From Thermoproteota archaeon (GTDB taxonomy: Archaea; Korarchaeota; Korarchaeia; Korarchaeales; Korarchaeaceae): a DNA stretch of 64,000 nucleotides. The notes under the pieces were generated by a model, which saw only the letters and a list, made by a program, of their open reading frames with translations, did not search any database and was not told the DNA's origin. Both the position numbers and the translations under genes were made by a program. Location of the stretch: positions 124,001 to 188,000 of the forward strand of contig JAOZFN010000011.1 in NCBI GenBank assembly GCA_027492205.1, in the 5' to 3' direction. Shown in pieces: positions 16,133 through 25,180 of this stretch (its first letter is position 1; every line of letters starts with the position of its first letter).

Positions 16133-17935
16133 ATGCCAGCCGTCGGTAGGAGCAGGCTCGAGGATGTGACCAAGACACTGGTTGACGCGGCCATGGGCCG
16201 CGTCAAGGCAGACCTAGTCGTGAGGGGCGGTAACCTTGTCAACGTCTTCACGGGAGAGATCTTGGAGGGCGTGGACGTCGCGGTGAAGGGCGACAGGATA
16301 GCCCTGGTCGGGAGGGCCGACCACACCATCGGCACGGACACGGAGGTGATCGACGCCTCCGGGAAGTACGTCGTCCCGGGGTTCATGGACGGGCACGTGC
16401 ACATAGAGAGCTCGATGCTGACGGTCACGGGGTTCGCCAGGGCCGTCCTGCCCCACGGCACCACGGCGGTGTTCGCCGACCCCCACGAGATCGCGAACGT
16501 CCTCGGCCTGGACGGCGTGAGGCTGATGCTGGAGGAGTCCAGGGGCGTACCCCTGAAGGTGTTCGTAACCCTCCCGTCCTGCGTGCCCGCCACGAGCCCG
16601 GAGTTCGAGACCGCAGGGGCCGAGATCACCCCAAGCGATGTGGAGGAGGCGATGAGGTGGGAGGGCGTCATCGCCCTTGGCGAGGTGATGAACTACCCCG
16701 GCGTTCTCGCCGGAGACGACAAGATGCACGGTGAGATAGCCGCGACGCTCGGGGCCGGAAAGGTGGTCGAGGGGCACTTCTACGGCAACCTGGAGGAGGA
16801 GCTCAGCGCCTACGCCGCGGCCGGGGTGTCGTCCTGCCACGAGTCCACCACCAAGGAGGCGGGGCTGGCGAAGGCCAGGGTCGGCATCTACACCATGATC
16901 AGGGAGGGCTCAGCCTGGAGGGACCTTGCTGAGGTGATAAGGGCGGTAACCGAGACCAGGATCGACACCCGGAGGTTCTGCCTGGTCAGCGACGACCGGC
17001 ACCCGGAGCACCTGATCTCCGAGGGGCACATGGATCACATAGTCAGGAGGGCCATTGAAGAGGGTCTCGACCCGATCACGGCCATCCAGATGGCCACACT
17101 AAACACGGCGGAGCACTTCCGCGTCGATCAGGATCTCGGGGCCGTCGCGCCCGGGAGGTACGCAGACATACTGCTCCTGAAGTCGCTCAGCAGGGTCGAG
17201 GTGGACACGGTCATAGCGGACGGGAGGGTCGTCGCCAGGGATGGCAGGCTCACGGTGGAGATCCCAACGCCAGGGTACCCAGAATTTGCCAGGAACACGG
17301 TCAGGATCCCCAGGCCGGTCGAGCCCGGGGACTTCGAGGTGTCGGCCCCGGTCCTCGAGGGGACCGCGAGGGCGAGGGTGATCCAGGTCCAAGAGGCCAG
17401 CGTCCTCACCAAGGAGGTCATCGTCGACGTTCCGGTGTCCGCCGGCAGGGCGCGGGCGGACCCGGAGATGGACCTCGCCAAGGTGGCCGTGATCGAGAGG
17501 CACAGGGGGACGGGCGGGAGGTCGGTGGGGTTCGTCACCGGGTTCGGGTTCCGGCGGGGCGCGGTCGCATCGACGGTGGCCCACGACAGCCACAACCTCC
17601 TGGTTGTGGGCGTCAGCGACGAGGACATGGCGAAGGCGGCCAACGTGCTCAGGGAGGTGGGCGGAGGGATGGTGGCCGTGGCCGACGGAGAGGTGCTCGG
17701 CCTCGTGGAGCTGCCCGTAGCCGGCCTGCTCTCGGACGAGCCCGTCGAGAGGGTCGTCGAGAAGGTCCGCGGGCTGGCCGAGGCCTGGAGGGCCCTGGGG
17801 TGCGAGATGGTCTACCCCTTCATGACCATGGCTTTGCTCGCCCTGCCGGTTATTCCAGAGCTCAGGATAACCGACAAGGGTCTGATAGACGTCAGCCGCT
17901 TCGAGAAGGTGGACCTCTTCGTTAGCCCCCCCTAG
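16133..17935 (+). CDS. ade: Adenine deaminase
   Basis: The enzyme hydrolyses adenine to hypoxanthine and ammonia in purine salvage. The 600-residue amidohydrolase has an N-terminal beta domain (VVRGGNLVNVFTGEILEG) and metal-binding HVH (H88, H90 in GFMDGHVHIESSM). FADPHEIANVLGLDG, ALGEVMNYPGV, EGHFYGNLEEELSAYAAAG and CLVSDDRHPEHL are all typical of Ade. The C-terminal adenine deaminase domain includes GFGFRRGAVASTVAHDSHN. A TATA box (GTTTAAAC, 16094-16101) precedes the ATG. It is monocistronic, convergent with nothing and followed by the MacB-type operon with its own promoter. Confidence 0.95.
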   Translation: MPAVGRSRLEDVTKTLVDAAMGRVKADLVVRGGNLVNVFTGEILEGVDVAVKGDRIALVGRADHTIGTDTEVIDASGKYVVPGFMDGHVHIESSMLTVTGFARAVLPHGTTAVFADPHEIANVLGLDGVRLMLEESRGVPLKVFVTLPSCVPATSPEFETAGAEITPSDVEEAMRWEGVIALGEVMNYPGVLAGDDKMHGEIAATLGAGKVVEGHFYGNLEEELSAYAAAGVSSCHESTTKEAGLAKARVGIYTMIREGSAWRDLAEVIRAVTETRIDTRRFCLVSDDRHPEHLISEGHMDHIVRRAIEEGLDPITAIQMATLNTAEHFRVDQDLGAVAPGRYADILLLKSLSRVEVDTVIADGRVVARDGRLTVEIPTPGYPEFARNTVRIPRPVEPGDFEVSAPVLEGTARARVIQVQEASVLTKEVIVDVPVSAGRARADPEMDLAKVAVIERHRGTGGRSVGFVTGFGFRRGAVASTVAHDSHNLLVVGVSDEDMAKAANVLREVGGGMVAVADGEVLGLVELPVAGLLSDEPVERVVEKVRGLAEAWRALGCEMVYPFMTMALLALPVIPELRITDKGLIDVSRFEKVDLFVSPP

Positions 17936-17993
17936 GCTGACCTTCTGCCTATCACTCACCTTTTTACGCGCGGCCGCTCTGACTGTCGAAGAG

Positions 17994-19136
17994 ATGGACA
18001 CGAGGGTTATGAGGCTCGCGATCACCATCGCCGCCAGGAGCCTCAAGAGGAGGAGGTTTCGCTCCGCGCTCACGCTCATAGGCGTCGCCGTCGGGATGAG
18101 CACGGTGGTCGCCCTCACGGCCGTCGCGCTGGGAGCCAGGGAGGCTGCCGTGGGCGTTCTTACCCAGACTACCGACTTCATGGTGATGCCGAGGGGAGGC
18201 TCTGAGTTTCAGGCGGAGCTCCCGGAGAGCCTTGTGAAGCACATAAGGCTGTATCCCGAGGTGGAGATGGCCGGACCCGTCCTCTCCCAGATGCTCTACC
18301 TGGAGAAGGAGCCCGCGTGGGCCATGGGGGTCACCGACGAGTCGGCCGACATAACACGCCTCTCCCTGGTGGAGGGGAGGAGGGTCGAGGAGAGGGGGGA
18401 GATAGTCGTCGGTTACACCCTAGCCCAGGACCTCGGCGTCAAGGTCGGAGACGTCCTGAGGCTAAGCGTCTCCCCGGACGAGCCGGGGACCCCAATGAAG
18501 GTCGTCGGAATACTGGAGCCCACGGGCGGCGTCACGGACATGGCCGTCTACCTTAGCCTGAGCGAGCTCCAGGAGATGGTGGGAAAGAGGGGGAAGATCT
18601 CCATGATCATGATCAGGCTCAAGGATCCCAGGCTCGCCGACCAGTTCAAGGCGAGGGTCGAGGAGAGGTACCCCGACCTGGAGGTCTACGACACGAAGCA
18701 GATAGCGGAGAACGTCGGCAGGGTCCTGGACATGATGAACAGCCTCATACTGGCCATAGGCGGGATATCCCTCCTGGTGGGCGGCCTGGGAGTTATGAAC
18801 ACCACCATGGTGAGCGTGCTGGAGAGGACTAGGGAGATCGGGGTTATGAAGGCCATCGGCGCCAAGAGGTCCCACATCCTGACGATATTCCTCATGGAGT
18901 CCCTCATCCTTGGCGTGATGGGAGGGGTGATCGGCGTCCTGGGAGGGGCCGCGCTGGCGAAGCTCGCCAGCACCCTGATACCCAAGATGGTGGGCTTCCC
19001 CCTGCCGGCGAAGCTCACCTGGTGGCTGATCGTCAGCCCGATCCTCTTCGCCGGACTCCTCGGGGTAGTCGCGGGGTTCTACCCGTCGTGGAGGGGGGCC
19101 AGCGTTAGGCCCATGGAGGCGATTAGGTATGAGTGA
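17994..19136 (+). CDS. MacB/FtsX-type ABC permease
   Basis: This 380-residue protein has the MacB topology: helix 1 near residues 22-44 (SALTLIGVAVGMSTVVALTA), an extracytoplasmic domain to about residue 235, then three helices ending in GFYPSWRGASVRPMEAIRYE, the family's closing motif. NTTMVSVLERTREIGVMKA (coupling region) contacts the ATPase. A TATA-like CTTTTTACG (17959-17967) lies 27-35 bp before the ATG. It overlaps the next gene by 8 bp. Such permeases move substrates outside the membrane or drive mechanical work rather than classic transport. Confidence 0.92.
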   Translation: MDTRVMRLAITIAARSLKRRRFRSALTLIGVAVGMSTVVALTAVALGAREAAVGVLTQTTDFMVMPRGGSEFQAELPESLVKHIRLYPEVEMAGPVLSQMLYLEKEPAWAMGVTDESADITRLSLVEGRRVEERGEIVVGYTLAQDLGVKVGDVLRLSVSPDEPGTPMKVVGILEPTGGVTDMAVYLSLSELQEMVGKRGKISMIMIRLKDPRLADQFKARVEERYPDLEVYDTKQIAENVGRVLDMMNSLILAIGGISLLVGGLGVMNTTMVSVLERTREIGVMKAIGAKRSHILTIFLMESLILGVMGGVIGVLGGAALAKLASTLIPKMVGFPLPAKLTWWLIVSPILFAGLLGVVAGFYPSWRGASVRPMEAIRYE

Positions 19137-20016
19137 GCCTGCGGCCGTCGAGCTGAGGGACGTCAGCAAGGTCTACATGGTGGGGAGCCAGGAGGTCAGG
19201 GCCCTCGACCGCGTGAGCCTGAGGATCGAGAGGGGGGAGTTCATCTCGGTAATGGGGCCCTCGGGGTCGGGCAAGACGACGCTGCTCAGCGTCATGGGGT
19301 GCCTCATCAGGCCCTCCAGCGGCAGGATCTTGATAGGCGGGGAGGACGTCACCGACCTGGACGAGGACAGGCTGGCCGTCTTTAGGGCCAAGAAGATCGG
19401 CTTCGTCTTCCAGTTCTTCAACCTGATATCCACCCTCACGGCCCTGGAGAACGTCATGCTCCCCATGACGTTTGCGGGAGACGTCCCCAGTTGGGAGATG
19501 AAGGCAAAGGCCATGGAACTCCTCGAGGCCGTCGGCTTGTCCGACAGGGCGGACCACAGGCCCATGGAGCTCTCGGGAGGTCAGCAGCAGAGGGTTGCCA
19601 TAGCCAGGGCCCTCGCCAACGACCCGGAGATAATACTGGCCGACGAGCCCACGGGCAACCTTGACAGCCACACGGGCTCCGAGATCATGGACCTTATGGA
19701 GCAGCTGAACAGGGAGCTGGGCAAGACTTTCGTCATAGTCACCCACGACCCGGCGGTGGCCAGGAGGACAAGGAGGATCCTCTACATGAAGGACGGGAGG
19801 GTCTACGGTCGCCCTCCTGAGGAAGCAGAGCGCAGGAGGGTCGTCGGCAGGGAGGAGAGGGTCAAGGTACTGCTCCGCCTGCTCGGTGAGGTCAGGAGGC
19901 TCAGATCAGAGGCTGAGGCAGCCTCCAAATCCATGAGTCTCAGGGAGCTGGAGGACCTGGCGGTGGGCCTGAGGATGGGGATCGCAAGGATCAGGAGGGA
20001 GTTGGGCAGGATATGA
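19129..20016 (+). CDS. MacB/LolD-type ABC ATPase with C-terminal extension
   Basis: This 295-residue ATPase has Walker A GPSGSGKTTLLS, signature LSGGQQQRVAIARA, Walker B IILADEPTGNLDS and switch His in FVIVTHDPAVARRT. LolD-type proteins end near residue 225. Here about 65 further residues form a charged, probably helical tail (RLLGEVRRLRSEAEAASKS and following), which may dock to the partner protein (inference). It overlaps the permease gene upstream and the coiled-coil gene downstream, so the three are made together. Confidence 0.93.
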   Translation: MSEPAAVELRDVSKVYMVGSQEVRALDRVSLRIERGEFISVMGPSGSGKTTLLSVMGCLIRPSSGRILIGGEDVTDLDEDRLAVFRAKKIGFVFQFFNLISTLTALENVMLPMTFAGDVPSWEMKAKAMELLEAVGLSDRADHRPMELSGGQQQRVAIARALANDPEIILADEPTGNLDSHTGSEIMDLMEQLNRELGKTFVIVTHDPAVARRTRRILYMKDGRVYGRPPEEAERRRVVGREERVKVLLRLLGEVRRLRSEAEAASKSMSLRELEDLAVGLRMGIARIRRELGRI

Positions 20017-22262
20017 GGGGTGGAGCGGCGAGGTGCGGCGGCCTCCTCCTTGCCGCGCTGGCTCTGACCCTGCTCACCCGGCCTGCGCTCTCGGCGGCCG
20101 GCCCGGGCGAGGTTGAGGGGTCGAAGTCTCAGACCATCTACTACAAGCTCGACCCGCTCGGCAGGCTCTCGGAGGGGTCCGTGGAGGTCCTCATCAGGCT
20201 GAGCGCGCCTCTGGGATCCGAGAGGGGGGACCTGGTGGACAGGGTCCAGCTTGTGGACCCGGGCACCATCTCCCCGCTGCTGGGCACCCCCAGCCCGTCG
20301 TCGCTTAGGGACTTCTACGGGCACCGGGTCCTGGTGTGGTCTGGCGTGGAGGTGGGGCCGGGCGACCTCGAGTTCAGGTACACCGCCCAGACCTCGGCCC
20401 CCCCGCCCCTCCGGGTCAACGTCACCCTGACCCTGGACGGGACGCCGGCCGCCCCTTCAGAGCTGGAGGGCGGCTGGTATCTCGAGGTGAGTCCTGGGGA
20501 TCAGTTCAACCTGACGTTCGATGTCGAGAACCTCAGGCCAACCGTCAGGACCGACCTAGGGTACGGAAGGCCGCCGCTCATGTACACCCTCCAGGTGAGC
20601 CTGCCGAAGTCCCACTTCACGGAGCCCTCCGGAGATCCCGCCCCCTCTATCGTCTTCCCCACGGCGGACGAGTGGATCCTCTCGTGGGTCGGCGTCGTGT
20701 GGGACGAGCCCGAGAGGGTGACCGTCTCCACCAAGCTGAGGGTGTCGGCCCCGGAGGGGTTCCTCGACCTGCCAGCCGTCACGGTCCAGGCGAGCTACGA
20801 CGCGACCCCGGTCGTTGAGCAGCTCAGCTCCGCCGAGGAGAGCCTGGACGATATCATAGAGTCGCTCGAGCAGATGAACGGGTCCATGACCCAGCTTGTC
20901 CGAGGAATGGAGGAGCTCTCCTACTGGCTGGGAGAATCCAGGATGAGGCTGGCCGAGGCTCAGAAGGGGCTCTACCAGCTGGCGGACGCGCTCGAGCGGG
21001 CAAGTGAGCTCAGCGGGGAGGCCGCTCACCGGGCCACAGCCGCCGCCGATCAGGTAGACTCAGCCCTCCAGGACGCCAGGAAGGCGTTGGCCCTGGTGAG
21101 GGACCTGAGGGAGAGGGTGGAGCGGCTCAGGCAGTGCTACGAGAACCTCACCTCCACCCTGCGTGACCTTCTCGAGGAGCTCAACGTGACTCTCCCCACT
21201 CCGCCGCCTCAGGTGGGCATCGTTGGGGCCGTGGAGGCGGCTGAGTCCCAGATCGAGACAGTCCTCAGGAGGGGAGGCCAGATAACCAACTCCCTGCGGG
21301 CCCTCGCCCTGGCCATGAGAAACGCCACCACCTCCTTTGCAGAGGCGGCCGAGGCGGCCAGGTCCTCCGCGAAGGACGTCGAGGCCCTCTCCCAGGCCCT
21401 GGGCTTCGCGCAGTCTACCGTGGACAGGGGGATGGAGTCGGCCGGGGAGGGGCTCGAGGACCTCGAGGACAGGTTGGAGGACGCCAGGAGTCAGAGGGAC
21501 GAGATCAGGCTGAAGATTTCCCTGGCCGAGTCATCCTGGTCCAGCGGGGGGCTGGCCGAGTTCGCCGCCCACGCCTCCACGGTGGCGGCCGACGCGATCT
21601 CTGCAAGGGAGGGCGACAGGTGGATTACCTGGGCCGTCTCGGTACCCCAAGCGCCCGGCACCCTCGCTGGCCTGGCGATTCACTTCGGGTGCGGGGACCA
21701 GGTGGTTGTGACGATGCTCCTACCTGACGGGTGGAGGGAGCAGGATTGGGGGAACCTCCTCTCCTACGGTGTGGTCTACGAGGAGGAAGACTGCGTTCTG
21801 TACATACCGGGACCGCTGAACCTCTCTGACTCCTCCCCAACCAACCTCTCGGTGCTGGGCGTCCCCATCAGGGTTATCTCAGCCAACCCCCCAACCTCGG
21901 CCGAGGCGGACCTCGCATCCGGCACTCCCATCGAGGCCGAGGAGAGGGTGGTCATGAAGATGAGCCTGCCGACTCTAGCCGTGGGCATACCCCTGACGGG
22001 ACGCGAGGAGTACGCCCCGGAGACCCAGCCGCCGCCCTCCCAGGAGAGATCCAGGGTGTCCATCTGGCCGTTCGCCCTCGCCGCGGCCGCGGTCGCGGCG
22101 GCCGCGACGGCCGTGAGGCTCGTCCACCAGAGGGCGGAGGAGCGCAGGGTCCTGCAGGCCAGGATCAGAGAGATGCTATCTCAGCTGGAGGAGCTCGAGG
22201 AGGACATCGTGGATCGACTGAGGGGACTTGAAGTCAACGAAGGAGAGTTGGGCGCGGCATAG
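20013..22262 (+). CDS. Large membrane-anchored coiled-coil protein, partner of the MacB-type ATPase
   Basis: The 749-residue product has a signal peptide (residues 9-30, GGLLLAALALTLLTRPALS) and a beta-rich domain to about residue 265. A long coiled-coil region of about residues 270-520 follows, including SMTQLVRGMEELSYWLGES and GLEDLEDRLEDARSQRDEI. Next come a second beta domain, one membrane helix (WPFALAAAAVAAAATAVRLV) and a cytoplasmic coiled coil (LQARIREMLSQLEELEED). Its ATGA overlap with the ATPase gene ties it to that complex. By layout it could do the job that MacA or a periplasmic adaptor does in bacteria, but sequence similarity to those is not evident. Confidence 0.8.
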   Translation: MRGGAARCGGLLLAALALTLLTRPALSAAGPGEVEGSKSQTIYYKLDPLGRLSEGSVEVLIRLSAPLGSERGDLVDRVQLVDPGTISPLLGTPSPSSLRDFYGHRVLVWSGVEVGPGDLEFRYTAQTSAPPPLRVNVTLTLDGTPAAPSELEGGWYLEVSPGDQFNLTFDVENLRPTVRTDLGYGRPPLMYTLQVSLPKSHFTEPSGDPAPSIVFPTADEWILSWVGVVWDEPERVTVSTKLRVSAPEGFLDLPAVTVQASYDATPVVEQLSSAEESLDDIIESLEQMNGSMTQLVRGMEELSYWLGESRMRLAEAQKGLYQLADALERASELSGEAAHRATAAADQVDSALQDARKALALVRDLRERVERLRQCYENLTSTLRDLLEELNVTLPTPPPQVGIVGAVEAAESQIETVLRRGGQITNSLRALALAMRNATTSFAEAAEAARSSAKDVEALSQALGFAQSTVDRGMESAGEGLEDLEDRLEDARSQRDEIRLKISLAESSWSSGGLAEFAAHASTVAADAISAREGDRWITWAVSVPQAPGTLAGLAIHFGCGDQVVVTMLLPDGWREQDWGNLLSYGVVYEEEDCVLYIPGPLNLSDSSPTNLSVLGVPIRVISANPPTSAEADLASGTPIEAEERVVMKMSLPTLAVGIPLTGREEYAPETQPPPSQERSRVSIWPFALAAAAVAAAATAVRLVHQRAEERRVLQARIREMLSQLEELEEDIVDRLRGLEVNEGELGAA

Positions 22263-22318
22263 CCCGTTAATTCTTTTAGAGTGGCGGCCCCGCCGAGTGT
22301 CTGGGCCCTGGTGGGAGC

Positions 22319-22672
22319 TTGGAAGACGTCGAGGAAGCGAGGCGCAAGGCGGTGGAACGGCTCCTCGCCTTTGGCTTTGCAAGCAGCGGGTGGGCCACCT
22401 TTGAGATTCTCTCGAGCCTGATGGCCAGGAAGCTGAAGGGGGACTGGAGGGAGCACTTCTACATGAACCCCAAGAAGTTCTTGAGAGCGCTGGTTGACTC
22501 TCTCGGGGGAGAGACCCTGGCCTACACGGTGCTGCGGGTTGCCACCAAGCGCCTGAGGGAGATCGGGGTGGAGGTGAGCGGGTCGGAGATATACGAGGCA
22601 CTCAAGAGGGGGGATTCTGCGCGCCTCATCAAGCTGGTCGACCAGCTCGCCGCTGCCCTAGCCCTGGTCTGA
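22319..22672 (+). CDS. Small helical protein, possibly NitrOD5-like
   Basis: The 117-residue soluble, mostly helical protein starts at a TTG. The region FGFASSGWATFEILSSLMA, NPKKFLRALVDSLGGETLA and LRVATKRLREIG has the spacing of the archaeal NitrOD5 output domain, but I hold this loosely. An AT-rich element (TTAATTCTTTTA, 22267-22278) upstream may be its promoter. It follows the MacB-type operon by 56 bp and converges on the gene at 22687. Codon use is typical for the window. Confidence 0.65.
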   Translation: MEDVEEARRKAVERLLAFGFASSGWATFEILSSLMARKLKGDWREHFYMNPKKFLRALVDSLGGETLAYTVLRVATKRLREIGVEVSGSEIYEALKRGDSARLIKLVDQLAAALALV

Positions 22673-22686
22673 GTGTGGCGGGGGCT

Positions 22687-23355
22687 TCACGCCACGACCA
22701 TGTCTATCTTGACGAGCTCGACCCCCTCCTCCGAGGGCTCGAGCGTCACGGTTATCTGCGGCTTGGCCCTCTTAAAGTACCTCCTCAGGAACCTCTCAAA
22801 GGCCGAGCCCAGCTCCGGATCGCTGGCCCTAACGGTCACGCTCACAACCTCGCTCTTGAGGATCTTCATCTGAGAGAAGAAGTCGTCCAGGGTGTTCTTC
22901 AGGTCGGTCAGCCTCTCCACTATGGTGTTCCCGGCGGGCGTGAGGCCCTCCAGGACGAGGATCCCCCCCTCGGTCCTGACCTCCGCGCCCTTCTCCACCC
23001 TCAGCATCTCGAGGAACACCCTCTCCTGGATCAGCCTCCTCCTCCTCTCCTCGATCCTCTTCTCCATCTCCCTCTCCCCTATCATCCCCCCGATCTTGGA
23101 CATGATCGGGTAGATGGCCACGGTGGCCACGCCCCAAACGGCGAAGCTCTTCCAGAGGAGACCCTTAACCTGTTCGAAGCTGGGGAGGGCCTCCGGCCGA
23201 TTGAACCAGCTGAGCGTGACGTAGATGAGGTAAGCCAGCCATATGCTGGTGGTCAGCACCATTCCGGCCTCGACGAGGATCGCGCGGTACTTCTCCTTGG
23301 TCCTCTCCAGTAGCTCGACCCTGTCCAGCGCGCCCTCAAAGCTGTCGAACGACAT
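22687..23355 (-). CDS. Two-helix membrane protein with cytoplasmic coiled coil
   Basis: The 222-residue protein has two membrane helices (VLTTSIWLAYLIYVTLSWF; WKSFAVWGVATVAIYPIMSK). A strongly charged coiled coil follows (REMEKRIEERRRRLIQERVF), then an alpha/beta C-terminal domain (residues 115-222). I recognise no named family. The ATG at 23355 diverges from the isomerase-like gene, and the AT-rich segment between them (about 23378-23387) may serve the other gene. Likely a membrane protein with a cytoplasmic regulatory domain. Confidence 0.7.
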   Translation of the reverse strand: MSFDSFEGALDRVELLERTKEKYRAILVEAGMVLTTSIWLAYLIYVTLSWFNRPEALPSFEQVKGLLWKSFAVWGVATVAIYPIMSKIGGMIGEREMEKRIEERRRRLIQERVFLEMLRVEKGAEVRTEGGILVLEGLTPAGNTIVERLTDLKNTLDDFFSQMKILKSEVVSVTVRASDPELGSAFERFLRRYFKRAKPQITVTLEPSEEGVELVKIDMVVA

Positions 23356-23406
23356 ACCGGGGAGATAGTGGGACCGGCAGTTAAAACCTTCTTCGGGCCG
23401 CTCGGA

Positions 23407-24654
23407 ATGATGGCGGTCCTAAAGCTCCTCGCGGTCGCCTCTCCCCTCGACCCGGGATTTGCGGCATCCATCCGGGGGGCCACCTTCTCCCTAATCTCCT
23501 CAGCCGAATCCGCCGAAATCCCACTCGACTTCTTGGGACTGGAAGGGGGCGTGGGCAGGGCGCCCACGGGTGGGCAGGGGGACCTGGCGGTGGCCGTCAT
23601 GACGGGTGGGACGGAAGGGACTATCCTCAGGGTGGCCCGCTCGTGGGAGGGGGGCATCGCGCTCCTTGCCACGCCCCACTCAAACTCCCTCGCCGCCTCG
23701 CTGGAGGCCGCCGCGGCGCTCAGGTCCGAGGGCCGATTCGCGAGGGTCGTGAGGGCCGATTCCTGGGCGAGCTTCAGGTGGGAAGACGTTCTCAAGGCAG
23801 TCAGGATGTCTAAGGCCGTTCAAATGCTCTCCAAGGCCAGGTTTGGCCTCCTCGGTCCACCATCCGACTGGCTGGTTGCGAGCCACCCGACGCTGGGCCC
23901 GCTCGAGCGGTTTGGGGCCAGCCTCGAGGAGGTCGACCTGGGAAGGCTTGTGGAAGCATACGAGAGGTGCGATTCAGACCCCAGGGATGTCGAGGCGGTG
24001 ATATCGGGGGCCAAAGAGATCCTAGTCCCCGGGGATGAGGTGAGGAAGGCTCTCAGGATGAAGCGGGCCCTCGAGGAGGCGCTCAGATCCGGCGGCTATC
24101 TCGGCATCACGGTCAGGTGCTTCGACCTGATCGAGATGGGCGTCACCGCGTGCCTGGGGGCGGCGGCGCTCAACGACGCGGACGCGATCGTGGGGTGCGA
24201 AGGGGACGTCCCGTCCATGATATCGATGGCGGTCCTGGCCGCGGTCTCCGGCAGGCCAGCGTGGATGGCGAACACGACCGACGTCGGTCGTGACTCGCTA
24301 CTCCTATCCCACTGCACTTTTCCGCTGAAGCTGGCGGAGGCCTACTCCCTCAAGACCCACTTCGAGTCAGGCCTGAGCGTTGGCGTGGACGCAGAGCTGC
24401 CCCCAGGGGAGAGGGTCACCGTCGCCAGGGTGGACCCCCGGGGAGCGAGGGCGATCGTGGGGGTGGGGTCCGTGAGGGAGTCCTCCCTAGGCAGGGAGGC
24501 GATGTGCAGGACTCAAGTCCTCCTCTCGATGCCGGGGGCGGATCGGCTGATTAGGGCTCCGATTGGCAATCACCTGGCCATGACAAGAGGGGATTTCGGC
24601 GACGAGGTCCAGGAGGTGCTCGAGTTCCTGGGGTTCACCGTCTCACGCCTGTGA
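23407..24654 (+). CDS. L-fucose isomerase-like protein (COG2407 type)
   Basis: The product, about 415 residues, has the two-domain layout of the FucI/AraA-like archaeal family. An N-terminal alpha/beta part contains AVMTGGTEGTILRVARSW. A C-terminal part contains CFDLIEMGVTACLGAAALND, GCEGDVPSMISMAVLAAVSG and WMANTTDVGRDSLLLSHCTF, where the acidic and His residues of the metal site are expected. Family members isomerise sugars, but the substrate here is not predictable. I chose the ATG at 23407 over an upstream in-frame start because a TATA-like AGTTAAAACC lies at 23378-23387. It overlaps the convergent gene by 12 bp. Confidence 0.8.
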   Translation: MMAVLKLLAVASPLDPGFAASIRGATFSLISSAESAEIPLDFLGLEGGVGRAPTGGQGDLAVAVMTGGTEGTILRVARSWEGGIALLATPHSNSLAASLEAAAALRSEGRFARVVRADSWASFRWEDVLKAVRMSKAVQMLSKARFGLLGPPSDWLVASHPTLGPLERFGASLEEVDLGRLVEAYERCDSDPRDVEAVISGAKEILVPGDEVRKALRMKRALEEALRSGGYLGITVRCFDLIEMGVTACLGAAALNDADAIVGCEGDVPSMISMAVLAAVSGRPAWMANTTDVGRDSLLLSHCTFPLKLAEAYSLKTHFESGLSVGVDAELPPGERVTVARVDPRGARAIVGVGSVRESSLGREAMCRTQVLLSMPGADRLIRAPIGNHLAMTRGDFGDEVQEVLEFLGFTVSRL

Positions 24655-25098
24655 TTCGGACCCCCGCCCAGGGGGCCTTCTCTCGGTCGGGCCCCCGGCC
24701 TGGGGCCCACCCCCCCTCTCGCCCCGCAGCAGGCTCTGTACCTCCTCCTCCAGCCTCCTTGTGGCCCTGCTGAGGGCCAGGACCTCGACGGCGAGCCTCT
24801 CCTCCTCCTCTACAAGCGACTCCTCAGCGAGGTCGACCGTGAGTTTGACCAGGGCGCCCATCCCGCCGAGGAGCGCGAAGAGGGCCATGAAGGAGAACAT
24901 GAGAATGGGTCTCAGGAGCCACCTGGCCACCTCCTGAACTGACGGTGGACCCAGCAGGGGGAACGGGATGAACGGTTCGAGCAGATCGGCCAGCGGGTTT
25001 GCCAAGAGGAATCCCATGAGCAGTCCAAGGAGCGCCCAGCTGACTACCAGAAAGGCTATCCTGACGGCAGTCAGGTATGCCTTGTCCCACCCAACCAT
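24643..25098 (-). CDS. Membrane protein with C-terminal coiled coil
   Basis: The 151-residue protein has helices at IAFLVVSWALLGLLMGFLLA and LMFSFMALFALLGGMGALV, then a coiled coil (EESLVEEEERLAVEVLALSR) and a Gly/Pro-rich tail. The ATG at 25098 is preferred over a GTG at 25122 because a strong TATA (CTTTATTAAATTT, 25123-25135) would place the transcript start between the two. I know no function. Its layout resembles the protein at 22687, which also pairs two helices with a coiled coil. Confidence 0.65.
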   Translation of the reverse strand: MVGWDKAYLTAVRIAFLVVSWALLGLLMGFLLANPLADLLEPFIPFPLLGPPSVQEVARWLLRPILMFSFMALFALLGGMGALVKLTVDLAEESLVEEEERLAVEVLALSRATRRLEEEVQSLLRGERGGGPQAGGPTERRPPGRGSESQA

Positions 25099-25180
25099 AT
25101 CAAATCTGAGATGTCTCCTCACAAATTTAATAAAGAGATTCTACGGCGACTTCGCTCTAGAACCCACGTTCTCTCATCCC

